Part shown: one piece after another, positions 45,152 to 54,471 of the stretch | Numbering within the stretch: position 1 is the stretch's first letter | How the letters are laid out: each line of letters opens with the position of its first letter | Origin: Chryseobacterium sp. 18061 | Lineage (GTDB): Bacteria; Pseudomonadota; Gammaproteobacteria; Enterobacterales; Enterobacteriaceae | DNA: 64,000 nt | Direction of reading: 5' to 3' | NCBI GenBank assembly: GCA_902706205.1 | Contig: CACSKA010000007.1 | Coordinates: forward strand, 248,001 to 312,000 | The notes under the pieces: generated by a model | What the model was told of the DNA's origin: nothing | The model's input: only the letters and a program-made list of their open reading frames with translations | Database searches by the model: none | Program-made: the position numbers and the translations under genes

Positions 45152-46150
45152 TTAACGCTTATTCGCCACTAGCTGTAACGCCTGTTCAAGCACGTCAATA
45201 TTGGCACCCGCTTTATGCGCGTTTTCACTGAGGTAGCGACGCCACTGCCGTGCGCCCGGAATGCCCTGGAACAGACCGAGCATGTGACGCGTCACGTGGC
45301 CGAGATAAGTACCGTTGCTCAGCTCTCGTTCGATGTAGGGATACATCGCGCGAACGACATCTACCGGATCCGGATCGACGCCTTCAATACCATAAATTTC
45401 ACGGTCGACTGACGCCAGAATACCCGGGTTCTGATACGCCTCGCGGCCCACCATTACGCCATCCATATGCTGCAAATGCTCGTTGGCTTCGCCCAGCGAT
45501 TTGATGCCGCCGTTAATCGACATCGTCAGGTGCGGGAAGTCACGCTTGAGCTGATAAACGCGAGGATAATCCAGCGGTGGAATTTCACGGTTTTCTTTCG
45601 GGCTGAGGCCGGAAAGCCAGGCTTTACGCGCGTGGATAATGAACATCTCACATTCGCCATTGCCGGAAACCGTGTTAATAAAGTCGCAGAGGAATTCGTA
45701 GCTGTCCTGATCATCAATGCCGATACGGGTTTTGACCGTAACCGGAATCGACACCACGTCACGCATCGCTTTAACGCTGTCGGCGACCAGTTGCGCATTA
45801 CCCATCAGGCAAGCACCAAACATGCCGTTCTGTACGCGATCCGACGGACAACCCACATTGAGGTTGATTTCATCGTAGCCACGTTCTTCCGCGAGTTTCG
45901 CACAATGTGCCAGCGCGGCCGGATCGCTGCCACCCAACTGCAGGGCCAGCGGATGCTCGTCGTCACTGTAGGCCAAATAGTCACCTTTGCCATGAATAAT
46001 CGCTCCGGTGGTCACCATTTCGGTGTACAGCAGCGTGTGGCGGGATAACAGACGCAGGAAGTAACGACAATGCCTGTCCGTCCAGTCGAGCATCGGTGCG
46101 ATGGAGAAACGGTGCGCAGGATAAGCGGAGGATTGTGTTTCTGGCAGCAT
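45152..46150 (-). CDS. dusA: tRNA-dihydrouridine(20/20a) synthase
   Basis: FMN-dependent reduction of uridine 20/20a in tRNA D-loops. 332 aa. TIM barrel opening SIAPMLDWTDRHCR and catalytic cysteine in LNVGCPSDRVQNG, FMN-phosphate loop MVGREAYQNP; C-terminal helical tRNA-binding domain. Start ATG at 46150. Confidence 0.98.
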   Translation of the reverse strand: MLPETQSSAYPAHRFSIAPMLDWTDRHCRYFLRLLSRHTLLYTEMVTTGAIIHGKGDYLAYSDDEHPLALQLGGSDPAALAHCAKLAEERGYDEINLNVGCPSDRVQNGMFGACLMGNAQLVADSVKAMRDVVSIPVTVKTRIGIDDQDSYEFLCDFINTVSGNGECEMFIIHARKAWLSGLSPKENREIPPLDYPRVYQLKRDFPHLTMSINGGIKSLGEANEHLQHMDGVMVGREAYQNPGILASVDREIYGIEGVDPDPVDVVRAMYPYIERELSNGTYLGHVTRHMLGLFQGIPGARQWRRYLSENAHKAGANIDVLEQALQLVANKR

Positions 46151-46232
46151 GGCGAAGTAATGAGCATCCGGTGGAAAATGGGGCGCTACTATAGCACAAA
46201 GAAAAAGCGGAGGCGCATGGCCTCCGCAATTG

Positions 46233-47543
46233 TCAGAATGTCAGGCTCAACTGCGCACCGGCTCCCCAGGTTTCATCCTCACCGTACAGCCCCATCAGGT
46301 CGATATGCACCGTGTTCATTGGTGCGAAGCCGACCCCGGCGGTGAAGACATTGCTGTCATTGCCTTTAACATCCGCCCGGTAACCACCACGCACCGCCAG
46401 CCAGCTTAATGGCGTCACTTCTGCCCCAACACCGACGTATTGCGAATCGTCTTCGGTTTTGAAGCCTTTGGTTTCCGTCAGGTCGCCGTCGGCGGTCAGC
46501 GTCAGCAAATCGGTATGCCACGCTACGCCCGCAGTCACCAACGGTCGGATTTGGTACGTATCTTTGTAATTGGTAGTCACCCCGGTGGCGTTGTTCTTGA
46601 TGCGCACGTCTTTGGTGTCGATATCGCGAGACATCAGATTCTGCCCGCTCAGGCCGACAGTCCAGTTTTCACCAAAGTCCGCCGCGATACCCGCATCAAC
46701 GTTAAAACCGGTGTCATCATTACGGTACTTACTGTCCTTCCAGTCATCGCTGTGATAATCGTCGATAGACGTGGTGTAGTTATAGAGCCAGGTTTGTTGC
46801 AGTTTCGGCGTCACGCCGAGCGACACCGGCACGCCGCCGATATCGAATTGACGCGCAATAGCGATGCCGTAATCGGACACAATCGCCGCTTTCCCCGACG
46901 CGGTAGAGTTCAGGTTATTGGTTATCTGATCGCTACCGTTCAGCACCGCATTGGCAGCCTGGCTGGCGGCAAACCCGTCAGAATTCTGAATGTTGCGCAG
47001 GTAGTCGATATCGCTCTGATCGATGTTCGAACTGACCCGAGCATGGGCGTAGGCTTTGGTAACGAACGCCAGCGAGACCGCCGAGGTCGGCACGCTCACC
47101 GCGATCCCTGCGCCAGCATTTGCCCGCGCCGTTTTACCACGCAGATCGTCCAGTTGCCCGGCCAGATCCCCCGCCGCACTCTGGAACTGATTTAATGTAC
47201 CGCCCGGATCCATCAGGATCCCTTGCGGCGTCAGGTTATCGAGCACGCTTTTGTAGTGGTCGATCTCATTGCTGATATCATCAATTTGATCACGAAGATT
47301 GTCTTTGTCGGTAATCTGCGCGCCCACAGATGGAATAACGACAGAGACATCATCATCCGGTTGTGACTTCGCCAGTAGCGCGGGGTTGATCAGCACCGCA
47401 CTCCCATAGTTCGCCGACGCCACGCCGGTTCCCCCCATGGCATCATTTCTTGCTTCTGACCACGTATTGGCCGCTCCCGCCTGATTTGCCATAAACAGGG
47501 AGACAGCCGCAGACACCACAGAATATTTGATATTTTTTTTCAC
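46233..47543 (-). CDS. TraF-like outer-membrane beta-barrel protein
   Basis: 436 aa (GTG start, weak ribosome-binding site). Signal peptide 1 to about 24 (cleavage AGA|AN), then a pattern of the TraF_2 / conjugal-transfer-TraF-like family: AMGGTGVASANYGSAVLINPAL near the N-terminus, a coiled-coil-like insert (about 85-150), and alternating beta strands ending in a C-terminal phenylalanine (LSLTF) typical of outer-membrane barrels. No conjugation genes are near, so the TraF name is only a family label. Function unknown. Confidence 0.82.
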   Translation of the reverse strand: MKKNIKYSVVSAAVSLFMANQAGAANTWSEARNDAMGGTGVASANYGSAVLINPALLAKSQPDDDVSVVIPSVGAQITDKDNLRDQIDDISNEIDHYKSVLDNLTPQGILMDPGGTLNQFQSAAGDLAGQLDDLRGKTARANAGAGIAVSVPTSAVSLAFVTKAYAHARVSSNIDQSDIDYLRNIQNSDGFAASQAANAVLNGSDQITNNLNSTASGKAAIVSDYGIAIARQFDIGGVPVSLGVTPKLQQTWLYNYTTSIDDYHSDDWKDSKYRNDDTGFNVDAGIAADFGENWTVGLSGQNLMSRDIDTKDVRIKNNATGVTTNYKDTYQIRPLVTAGVAWHTDLLTLTADGDLTETKGFKTEDDSQYVGVGAEVTPLSWLAVRGGYRADVKGNDSNVFTAGVGFAPMNTVHIDLMGLYGEDETWGAGAQLSLTF

Positions 47544-47719
47544 GGTTTGCTCGTTATTTGCAGATGAACGTTAATCCCCTTTCAGTTATCCGCCAAAAAG
47601 GGTCGAACTATTGCTGTGAATAACGATATAAAAAGCAGCCAATTAGGGTGATTTGCGTTAAGGGGCGCTGTGATAACGTTGGAATATGCGTCGCCCCTCA
47701 ATATTTATAGAAGAGATTG

Positions 47720-48208
47720 TTATTTCCGTGAAGGTTTCCCATCGTGTGGACCAAAAAACTGTGGCGGATGGTCCACCCATCGATCCTGGCGTGTCGCGGC
47801 ATACTCTGGATTCAGCGGATAATATATCCGATTGTGTTTTTTATTCACTTCACCGACGACCAGTAACTCCACCTCTTCCTCAGTATTATTGATGAAGGTG
47901 TGGCAGACACCAGTGCCTGACGGGAATCCCACGCTGTCGCCCGGTTCCAGCTGCCAGAGGTAGCCGTTGATCCACGCCTGAGGGCGGCCTTCAATCACAT
48001 AAATAAACTCTTCTTCATCGCTTTCGGCGTGGGGATAAGAGGTACGTCGGCCGGGTGAAAGACGTTCATGGTGAATGCCAAGACGCATCAGGCCCAGCTT
48101 GCGAGCCAGCGGCGCACCAACGGAAAACAGCTCTTTGCTATCGGGATAACCGGCGTTATCAGGCTCTTCCAGCTCGCGCCAGTGTCGAATACAGTCTGGT
48201 CTTTTCAT
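47720..48208 (-). CDS. Cupin-domain protein
   Basis: 162 aa with a single conserved cupin barrel: SYPHAESDEEEFIYVIEGRPQAWI (motif 1, His and Glu ligands) and GDSVGFPSGTGVCHTFINNTEE (motif 2, His ligand). Probably a metal-dependent cytoplasmic enzyme or sensor of unknown substrate. Divergent from zur, 112 bp apart, which hints at but does not show zinc control. Confidence 0.8.
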   Translation of the reverse strand: MKRPDCIRHWRELEEPDNAGYPDSKELFSVGAPLARKLGLMRLGIHHERLSPGRRTSYPHAESDEEEFIYVIEGRPQAWINGYLWQLEPGDSVGFPSGTGVCHTFINNTEEEVELLVVGEVNKKHNRIYYPLNPEYAATRQDRWVDHPPQFFGPHDGKPSRK

Positions 48209-48281
48209 TGTGTTCCCTCAGGTAGTGATGCGTCAGGTATAGCATACCCTGCAGGTTATCGGCGTTTCGGCCATAACATGA

Positions 48282-48301
48282 TAAAGTAGGCGTTTACTTT
48301 A
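48282..48301. promoter_or_regulatory. zur: Inverted repeat just upstream of zur
   Basis: Perfect 7-bp arms TAAAGTA-ggcgtt-TACTTTA ending 19 bp before the zur ATG. It may be an operator or mRNA hairpin; it does not match the Zur box that I know. Confidence 0.5.
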
Positions 48302-48320
48302 CACCCGATTCGAGGCGCCT

Positions 48321-48842
48321 ATGGACCAGACCACTCCACAAGACATGCTCGTGCAGGCCGAAAGGCTTTGCGCACAACGTGGCGTTCGTCTGACACCGCA
48401 ACGCCTCGAAGTATTACGCCTGATGACCATACAAAAAGGTGCAATCAGCGCGTACGACCTGCTGGACCTGCTGAAAGTCAGTGAGCCGCAGGCGAAGCCG
48501 CCCACCGTTTATCGCGCGCTGGAATTTTTACTCGAGCAAGGGTTTGTGCATAAGGTGGAATCGACCAATAGCTACGTGCTGTGCCATCTGTTTGATAAAC
48601 CGTCGCATACGTCGGCGATGTTTATTTGCGATCGCTGTGGCGTGGTGAAGGAAGAAGCGGCTGACGGAGTGGAAGACATTATGCATACGCTGGCAGCCCG
48701 CATGGGGTTTGCGCTGCGTCATAATGTGATTGAAGCGCATGGGCTGTGCTTAGGGTGTGTTGAAGTGGAAGCTTGCCGCACGCAGGACTGCTGCGGTCAT
48801 GACCATACAATTCAAATCAAACGAAAGCCCGGTCAAAAATAA
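48321..48842 (+). CDS. zur: Zinc uptake regulator Zur
   Basis: Fur-family repressor of zinc import genes, 173 aa (E. coli 171). Winged helix with RGVRLTPQRLEVLRLM and PTVYRALEFL, then a dimerisation/metal domain with CDRC, CLGC and a C-terminal C-QDCCGHDH zinc-binding tail. Confidence 0.98.
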   Translation: MDQTTPQDMLVQAERLCAQRGVRLTPQRLEVLRLMTIQKGAISAYDLLDLLKVSEPQAKPPTVYRALEFLLEQGFVHKVESTNSYVLCHLFDKPSHTSAMFICDRCGVVKEEAADGVEDIMHTLAARMGFALRHNVIEAHGLCLGCVEVEACRTQDCCGHDHTIQIKRKPGQK

Positions 48843-48918
48843 GCGCGACAAAAAGAGTGGGCGGCCTTAAGCCGCCCCGAGGGTTGTACTTCCTTGTACG
48901 CACGGGTAGTGCGTTTGT

Positions 48919-49128
48919 TTACCAGCGGTAATCGTTGCGGGTTTCCCAGTCTTTGACCTCGTCCTCGGCCTGATCTTTTGCGTATCCGTAACGCTCCTGG
49001 ATTTTCCCGACCAGCTGGTCACGCTTACCTTCGATAACCGTAAAGTCATCATCGGTGAGCTTACCCCATTTCTCTTTCACTTTACCTTTCAGCTGTTTCC
49101 AGTTGCCGCCGACTTCGTCTTTATTCAT
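48919..49128 (-). CDS. yjbJ: CsbD-family stress protein YjbJ
   Basis: 69 aa highly charged, CsbD-like: MNKDEVGGNWKQLKGKVKEKWG and DDDFTVIEGKRDQLVGKIQERYGY. Abundant stationary-phase/osmotic-stress protein in E. coli, function unknown. The palindrome GGGCGGC/GCCGCCC (48859-48877) between zur and yjbJ may end either transcript. Confidence 0.96.
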   Translation of the reverse strand: MNKDEVGGNWKQLKGKVKEKWGKLTDDDFTVIEGKRDQLVGKIQERYGYAKDQAEDEVKDWETRNDYRW

Positions 49129-49276
49129 GATCTATTCCTCATCAGTTCGGTGGTGCAGAGTGAAGATACGTCGTCCGTTAACACCGTTTTCTGCTGGACG
49201 TGATAAAGAGTATAGGTAAGCATTTCGCCATCCGGGGATTATTCAGAATCTTTAACCACCGACTGAAATAAAGTCG

Positions 49277-50596
49277 TTACGAAAACCACGTTCCTTGCTG
49301 CCAGTGACGTCGCCAAATCCATGCCAGAGACAGCCCGCGCAGCGCCAGGAATACCGCCAGCGCCAGCCACAATCCGTGATTGCCCAACACCGGCACCGTC
49401 AACAGCGTGAGGGCAAAACCAGCAGCCGCCACCGCCATGCTGTTACGCATTTCCGCCCCGCGCGTCGCACCGATAAACATGCCGTCGAGCAGATAACACC
49501 ACACGCCGATCACCGGTAAAACCACCTGCCAGATGACGTAACGATCGGCCAGTTCGCGCAGCTGGGTAATCGATGTCAGCATGGCGACGATGTGCTCCCC
49601 CGCCACGGAATAAATCAGCGCAAAGGCCAGAGCAACAATTCCGGACTGACGGCAGGCCGCTTTCCAGACGTCCAACAGCTGGCTGTCATCCCGCGCGCCA
49701 TAAGCCTGCCCGGAATGCGCTTCCACCGCATAAGCAAAACCATCCAGCGCGTAGGCGGTGAAGGTGAGCATCGTCATCAGCACCGCGTTCACGGCGACGA
49801 TATCGCTGCCCAGTCGCGCGCCAAATACCGTGAGCGCACCAAAACAGAGCTGCAGCAGCAGCGAGCGCAACATGATGTCGCGATTCAACGCCAGCAGGCG
49901 GCGGATATTGCCGCGCCAGGCCTCTTTGAGCATATCCAGCGATATGCCACGCAGGTGAAGCACGCGCCGCACCATCAGCAAGCCAATGAAAAATGTCGCG
50001 TATTCGGAACATGCCGTCGCCAACGCAGCGCCCTGCACGTTCATATGCAGGCCCATCACCAACCATAAATCGAGCACGATGTTTAAGACATTGCCGACCA
50101 CCAGCAAAATTACCGGCGCGCGCGCGTACTGAACACCGAGCAGCCAACCGAGCAGAACCAGGTTTGCCAGGGACGCAGGCGCGCTTAACCAACGGATTTC
50201 GAGGAAACGCCGCGCCTGTTCCAGTACGGCATCGCTGCCGCCGACAATATGCAGCGCCAAGTCAATCAGAGGGGTGCGGAGCACAACAATCACCAGGCCC
50301 GCTCCCAGCGCCAGCAGCAAGGGCTGCACCAGCGCGCGAGCCAGACGTACAGGGTCTTTAGCGCCGTAGGCTTGTGCGGTGAGGCCGGTGGTGCTCATGC
50401 GCAGGAATAACAACAGCATGAACAGGAAACTGGTCGCCATGGAACCGATCGCCACGCCGCCGAGATAAACAGGACTGTCAAGATGACCGATGACCGCCGT
50501 ATCCACCAGACCCAACAGCGGCACGGTGATATTTGAGAAAATCATCGGCAGCGCGAGACGCCACAATGCCTTGTCTGCAGTGGTGAAGAGCGACAT
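49277..50596 (-). CDS. dinF: MATE-family efflux transporter DinF
   Basis: 439 aa inner-membrane MATE antiporter with 12 helices (ALPMIFSNITVPLLGLVDTAVIGHL opening). Damage-inducible as the second gene of lexA-dinF, 139 nt after lexA. Reported in E. coli to help against oxidative and bile-salt stress. Confidence 0.97.
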   Translation of the reverse strand: MSLFTTADKALWRLALPMIFSNITVPLLGLVDTAVIGHLDSPVYLGGVAIGSMATSFLFMLLLFLRMSTTGLTAQAYGAKDPVRLARALVQPLLLALGAGLVIVVLRTPLIDLALHIVGGSDAVLEQARRFLEIRWLSAPASLANLVLLGWLLGVQYARAPVILLVVGNVLNIVLDLWLVMGLHMNVQGAALATACSEYATFFIGLLMVRRVLHLRGISLDMLKEAWRGNIRRLLALNRDIMLRSLLLQLCFGALTVFGARLGSDIVAVNAVLMTMLTFTAYALDGFAYAVEAHSGQAYGARDDSQLLDVWKAACRQSGIVALAFALIYSVAGEHIVAMLTSITQLRELADRYVIWQVVLPVIGVWCYLLDGMFIGATRGAEMRNSMAVAAAGFALTLLTVPVLGNHGLWLALAVFLALRGLSLAWIWRRHWQQGTWFS

Positions 50597-50629
50597 GAGA
50601 AAACCTGTGATTGTGAATGCGTAAAACGA

Positions 50630-50652
50630 AGTGGCGCCAGAATAGCGCCACT
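50630..50652 (-). terminator. Hairpin between lexA and dinF
   Basis: AGTGGCGC/GCGCCACT with a 7-nt loop, on the minus strand followed by TCGTTTTACG. Probable attenuator that lowers dinF relative to lexA. Confidence 0.65.
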
Positions 50653-50735
50653 CTTCCCGTCAAAGATTACGTGGCTAATCTTCTGGCGCTGGACGCCTGA
50701 AAGCCATGTGAATTATTGAGGATGTCTAAAGCCCG

Positions 50736-51344
50736 TTACAGCCACTCGCCGTTGCGAATAACGCCAACTGCCAGCCCTTCGATGGAGAAGTTCTGCTGAC
50801 GCAGATCGACCACAATCGGAGAAAACTCGCTATTTTCAGGTAACAGCTCAACAGTGCTGCCCTGTTTTTTCAGCCGCTTAACCGTCACTTCATCGTCGAT
50901 ACGGGCGACAACGACCTGACCGTTACGCACATCCTGCGTTTTGTGAACCGCGAGCAAATCACCGTCGAGAATACCGATATCACGCATCGACATTCCACTG
51001 ACGCGCAGCAGGAAATCGGCGCTCGGCTTGAACATCGCCGGGTCGACCTGGTAGTGGCCTTCAATATGCTGCTGTGCCAGCAGAGGTTCACCCGCCGCAA
51101 CACGCCCGATCAGCGGGATACCGGTTTCTTCTTCTACCAGAAGACGAATGCCGCGTGAGGCACCGGAAACAATCTCGAGCACACCTTTACGTGCCAGCGC
51201 TTTCAAATGCTCTTCAGCCGCGTTCGGGGAACGGAACCCCAAGCGCTGCGCGATTTCCGCACGCGTTGGCGGCATGCCCGTCTGGCTGATGTGATCCCTG
51301 ATGAGATCGAACACCTCTTGCTGCCTGGTCGTTAACGCTTTCAT
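50736..51344 (-). CDS. lexA: LexA repressor
   Basis: SOS master repressor with self-cleavage, 202 aa as in E. coli. N-terminal winged helix (RAEIAQRLGFRSPNAAEEHLKALARKG), cleavage site Ala-Gly in RVAAGEPLL, catalytic Ser in SGMSMRD and Lys in EVTVKRLK. Two LexA boxes lie at its own promoter. Confidence 0.99.
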   Translation of the reverse strand: MKALTTRQQEVFDLIRDHISQTGMPPTRAEIAQRLGFRSPNAAEEHLKALARKGVLEIVSGASRGIRLLVEEETGIPLIGRVAAGEPLLAQQHIEGHYQVDPAMFKPSADFLLRVSGMSMRDIGILDGDLLAVHKTQDVRNGQVVVARIDDEVTVKRLKKQGSTVELLPENSEFSPIVVDLRQQNFSIEGLAVGVIRNGEWL

Positions 51345-51352
51345 TCCGCCCC

Positions 51353-51389
51353 CTGGGTGTATATACAGTTATGCTGTGAGTATATACAG
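51353..51389 (-). promoter_or_regulatory. lexA: Two LexA boxes at lexA promoter
   Basis: CTGG-gtgtatat-ACAG (51353-51368) and the perfect CTGT-gagtatat-ACAG (51374-51389), 21 bp apart, as in the autoregulated E. coli lexA promoter. Confidence 0.94.
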
Positions 51390-51453
51390 TTAATGGCGAA
51401 TTTGGAACCGCAAAACGCACAAAAAACCAGACGTTTGCGTAATTCTGCGGGCG

Positions 51454-51822
51454 TTATCGATAATGCGACCACAGCAGCGTTACCCAGGTGAATAAGGCGA
51501 TAGCAATTGCCAGAAACACCGCGGCAGAACCCATATCTTTTGCACGACCCGACAATTCGTGACGTTCCGTCCCGATGCGGTCAACCACCGCTTCAATCGC
51601 ACTGTTGATAATTTCCACTATCATCACCAGAAGCACTGAGCCAATCAGTAACACTCGGGTGATGGCATCCACATCTAACCAACAGGCGAGAATGATGGCG
51701 ACAACAGCAGCAACGCCTTCCTGGCGAAAAGCGGCTTCGTTTTGCCATGCAGCGCGAAATCCCTTCCAGGAGTAACCTGCTGCTTTGACGATTCGGGTTA
51801 ACCCGGTGGTATCATTTGCCAT
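51454..51822 (-). CDS. dgkA: Diacylglycerol kinase
   Basis: Recycles diacylglycerol (from MDO synthesis) to phosphatidic acid; trimeric inner-membrane enzyme. 122 aa from the ATG at 51822, as in E. coli; three membrane helices and the conserved EIINSAIEAVVDRIG and HELSGRAKDMGSAAV active-site segments. Divergent from plsB, another phosphatidate-pathway gene. Confidence 0.98.
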   Translation of the reverse strand: MANDTTGLTRIVKAAGYSWKGFRAAWQNEAAFRQEGVAAVVAIILACWLDVDAITRVLLIGSVLLVMIVEIINSAIEAVVDRIGTERHELSGRAKDMGSAAVFLAIAIALFTWVTLLWSHYR

Positions 51823-51951
51823 CAAAAGAACCTTTTACATTATTTAGCATCAATGTCACTGCGCGCCTGACGCGGTAGAACAGATATTCTGTGCACTTTC
51901 TGTTATCCTTGCGGCGCATTTGCATGATTAACCAGAGGCTTTACATCGTTT

Positions 51952-54372
51952 ATGTCTGGCTGGCCACGAATTTACTACAAATTACTGAATTTACCATTAA
52001 GCGTGCTGGTAAAAAGTAAGTCTATCCCGGCAAATCCTGCTGAGGAACTGGGACTCGATACCTCACGCCCTATTATGTACGTTCTGCCGTATAACTCGAA
52101 GGCAGATCTGCTGACTTTACGCGCCCAATGTCTGGCGCATGGTCTTCCGGATCCGCTTGAGCCGCTCGAAATCGACGGCACCGAGCTGCCGCGTTACGTG
52201 TTCATTCACGGCGGGCCGCGCGCATTTACGTATTACACGCCGAAAGAAGAGTCTATCAAGCTGTTCCACAATTATCTGGATTTGCATCGCAGCAACCCAG
52301 AGCTCGATGTGCAGATGGTACCGGTGTCCGTGATGTTTGGACGTTCCCCGGGCCGCGAAAAAGGCGAAGTAAACCCACCGCTGCGCATGATGAATGGCTT
52401 CCAGAAATTCTTTGCCGTGACTTGGCTCGGTCGCGACAGCTTCGTGCGTTTCTCACCGTCCGTTTCGCTGCGCCGCATGGCCACCGAGCACGGTACCGAC
52501 AAAATTATTGCACAAAAGCTGGCACGTGTGGCACGAACTCACTTTGCCCGTCAGCGTTTGGCTGCCGTCGGTCCGCGTCTGCCTGCGCGTCAGGACTTGT
52601 TCAACAAGCTGCTGGCGTCCAAAGCGATTGCACGCGCGGTGGAAGACGAAGCGCGCAGCAAGAAAATTTCCCATGAAAAAGCGCAGCAAAACGCCGTCGC
52701 CCTGATGGAAGAGATTGCAGCGAATTTCTCTTACGAAATGATTCGCCTCACCGATCGCGTGCTGGGCTTCACCTGGAACCGTTTGTACCAGGGGATCAAC
52801 GTTAATAATGCCGAGCGCGTGCGCCAGCTGGCTCACGACGGCCATGAAATTGTTTATGTCCCCTGCCACCGCAGTCACATGGACTACATGCTGCTGTCCT
52901 ACGTGCTCTATCACCAGGGGCTGGTGCCGCCGCATATCGCCGCGGGCATCAACCTGAATTTCTGGCCAGCCGGCCCGATTTTCCGTCGTCTGGGCGCGTT
53001 CTTTATTCGTCGTACCTTCAAAGGCAACAAGCTCTATTCCACCGTGTTCCGTGAATACCTCGGTGAGCTGTTCAGCCGTGGTTACTCCGTTGAATACTTC
53101 GTGGAAGGCGGTCGTTCCCGTACCGGTCGTTTGCTGGACCCGAAAACCGGCACCCTGTCGATGACTATTCAGGCGATGCTGCGCGGCGGCACTCGTCCAA
53201 TCACCCTCGTGCCAATCTACATCGGCTACGAGCACGTGATGGAAGTGGGGACTTACGCGAAAGAACTGCGTGGCGCGACCAAAGAGAAAGAGAGCCTGCC
53301 GCAGATGCTGCGCGGGTTAAGTAAGCTGCGCAATCTCGGCCAGGGTTACGTCAACTTTGGCGAGCCGTTGCCACTGATGACTTACCTGAACCAACATGTG
53401 CCGGAATGGCGCGAATCTATCGATCCGATTGAATCCATTCGCCCGGCATGGCTGACGCCAACGGTGAATAGCATCGCCGAAGATCTGATGGTGCGTATTA
53501 ACAACGCAGGCGCGGCTAACGCCATGAACCTGTGCTGTACCGCGCTGCTGGCGTCACGTCAACGTTCTCTGACCCGCGAACAGCTGACCGAACAGCTGGA
53601 ATGCTACCTGCAGCTGATGCGTAATGTGCCCTACGCGGCTGATGCCACCGTGCCGTCGGTCACTGCCAGCGCGCTGATTGACCACGCATTGCAGATGAAC
53701 AAGTTCGAGGTCGAGAAAGATACCATTGGCGATATCATCATTCTGCCGCGCGAGCAGGCGGTGCTGATGACTTACTATCGCAACAACATCACCCACATGC
53801 TGATGATCCCGTCCCTGCTGGCAGCCATCGTTACGCAGCATCGCACTATCTCGCGCACCGAGATGCTCCGTCATGTGGAGATGCTGTATCCGATGCTGAA
53901 ATCCGAACTGTTCCTGCGTTGGGAAAAAGAAGAGCTGGCGGGCGTTATTGACGAGCTATTAGCAGAAATGCAGCGTCAGGGGCTGGTGACCATCGAGAAC
54001 GACGATGTTCGCATTAATCCGTCGCATTCCCGCACCCTGCAGCTGTTGGCGGCCGGGGCGCGTGAAACGCTGCAACGTTATGCGATAACCTTCTGGCTGT
54101 TGAGCGCTAATCCGTCCATCAACCGTAGCACGCTTGAAAAAGAGAGCCGTACCGTGGCTCAGCGTCTGTCGGTGCTGCACGGCATCAACGCGCCAGAGTT
54201 CTTCGACAAAGCGGTGTTCAGTACTCTGGTATTGACCCTGCGTGACGAAGGCTACATCAGCGACAGTGGCGATGCCGAACCGGCTGAGACGATGAAAGTC
54301 TATCAGCTGCTGGCCGAACTACTGGCACCGGATGTCCGTCTGACTATCGAGAGCGCCAGCCAGGACGCGTGA
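51952..54372 (+). CDS. plsB: Glycerol-3-phosphate acyltransferase
   Basis: First step of phospholipid synthesis, membrane-bound, 806 aa (E. coli 807). Acyltransferase motif HRSHMD (HX4D) with downstream GAFFIRR, FVEGGRSRTG and PIYIGYEHV blocks. ATG at 51952 preserves the MSGWPRIYYKLLNLPL start. Confidence 0.98.
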   Translation: MSGWPRIYYKLLNLPLSVLVKSKSIPANPAEELGLDTSRPIMYVLPYNSKADLLTLRAQCLAHGLPDPLEPLEIDGTELPRYVFIHGGPRAFTYYTPKEESIKLFHNYLDLHRSNPELDVQMVPVSVMFGRSPGREKGEVNPPLRMMNGFQKFFAVTWLGRDSFVRFSPSVSLRRMATEHGTDKIIAQKLARVARTHFARQRLAAVGPRLPARQDLFNKLLASKAIARAVEDEARSKKISHEKAQQNAVALMEEIAANFSYEMIRLTDRVLGFTWNRLYQGINVNNAERVRQLAHDGHEIVYVPCHRSHMDYMLLSYVLYHQGLVPPHIAAGINLNFWPAGPIFRRLGAFFIRRTFKGNKLYSTVFREYLGELFSRGYSVEYFVEGGRSRTGRLLDPKTGTLSMTIQAMLRGGTRPITLVPIYIGYEHVMEVGTYAKELRGATKEKESLPQMLRGLSKLRNLGQGYVNFGEPLPLMTYLNQHVPEWRESIDPIESIRPAWLTPTVNSIAEDLMVRINNAGAANAMNLCCTALLASRQRSLTREQLTEQLECYLQLMRNVPYAADATVPSVTASALIDHALQMNKFEVEKDTIGDIIILPREQAVLMTYYRNNITHMLMIPSLLAAIVTQHRTISRTEMLRHVEMLYPMLKSELFLRWEKEELAGVIDELLAEMQRQGLVTIENDDVRINPSHSRTLQLLAAGARETLQRYAITFWLLSANPSINRSTLEKESRTVAQRLSVLHGINAPEFFDKAVFSTLVLTLRDEGYISDSGDAEPAETMKVYQLLAELLAPDVRLTIESASQDA

Positions 54373-54383
54373 TCTAAGCGCAT

Positions 54384-54424
54384 AAAAAAAGGCGGAGCCA
54401 TTCACATGGTTCCGCCTTTTTTTT
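54384..54424. terminator. Bidirectional terminator, plsB/ubiA
   Basis: AAAAAAAGGCGGA/TCCGCCTTTTTTTT with an internal GCCA/TGGT stem; strong in both directions. Confidence 0.92.
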
Positions 54425-54471
54425 GTTACCGGGTGATCATGCCCGGCAAGCAATGCGCCGCCGGGGAAAAA

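Noticed and set aside
46233..47543. Remnant of a conjugative element because of TraF-like similarity
   Set aside because: No other transfer, relaxase, integrase or insertion-sequence genes are near, and the family is widespread as a stand-alone outer-membrane protein.
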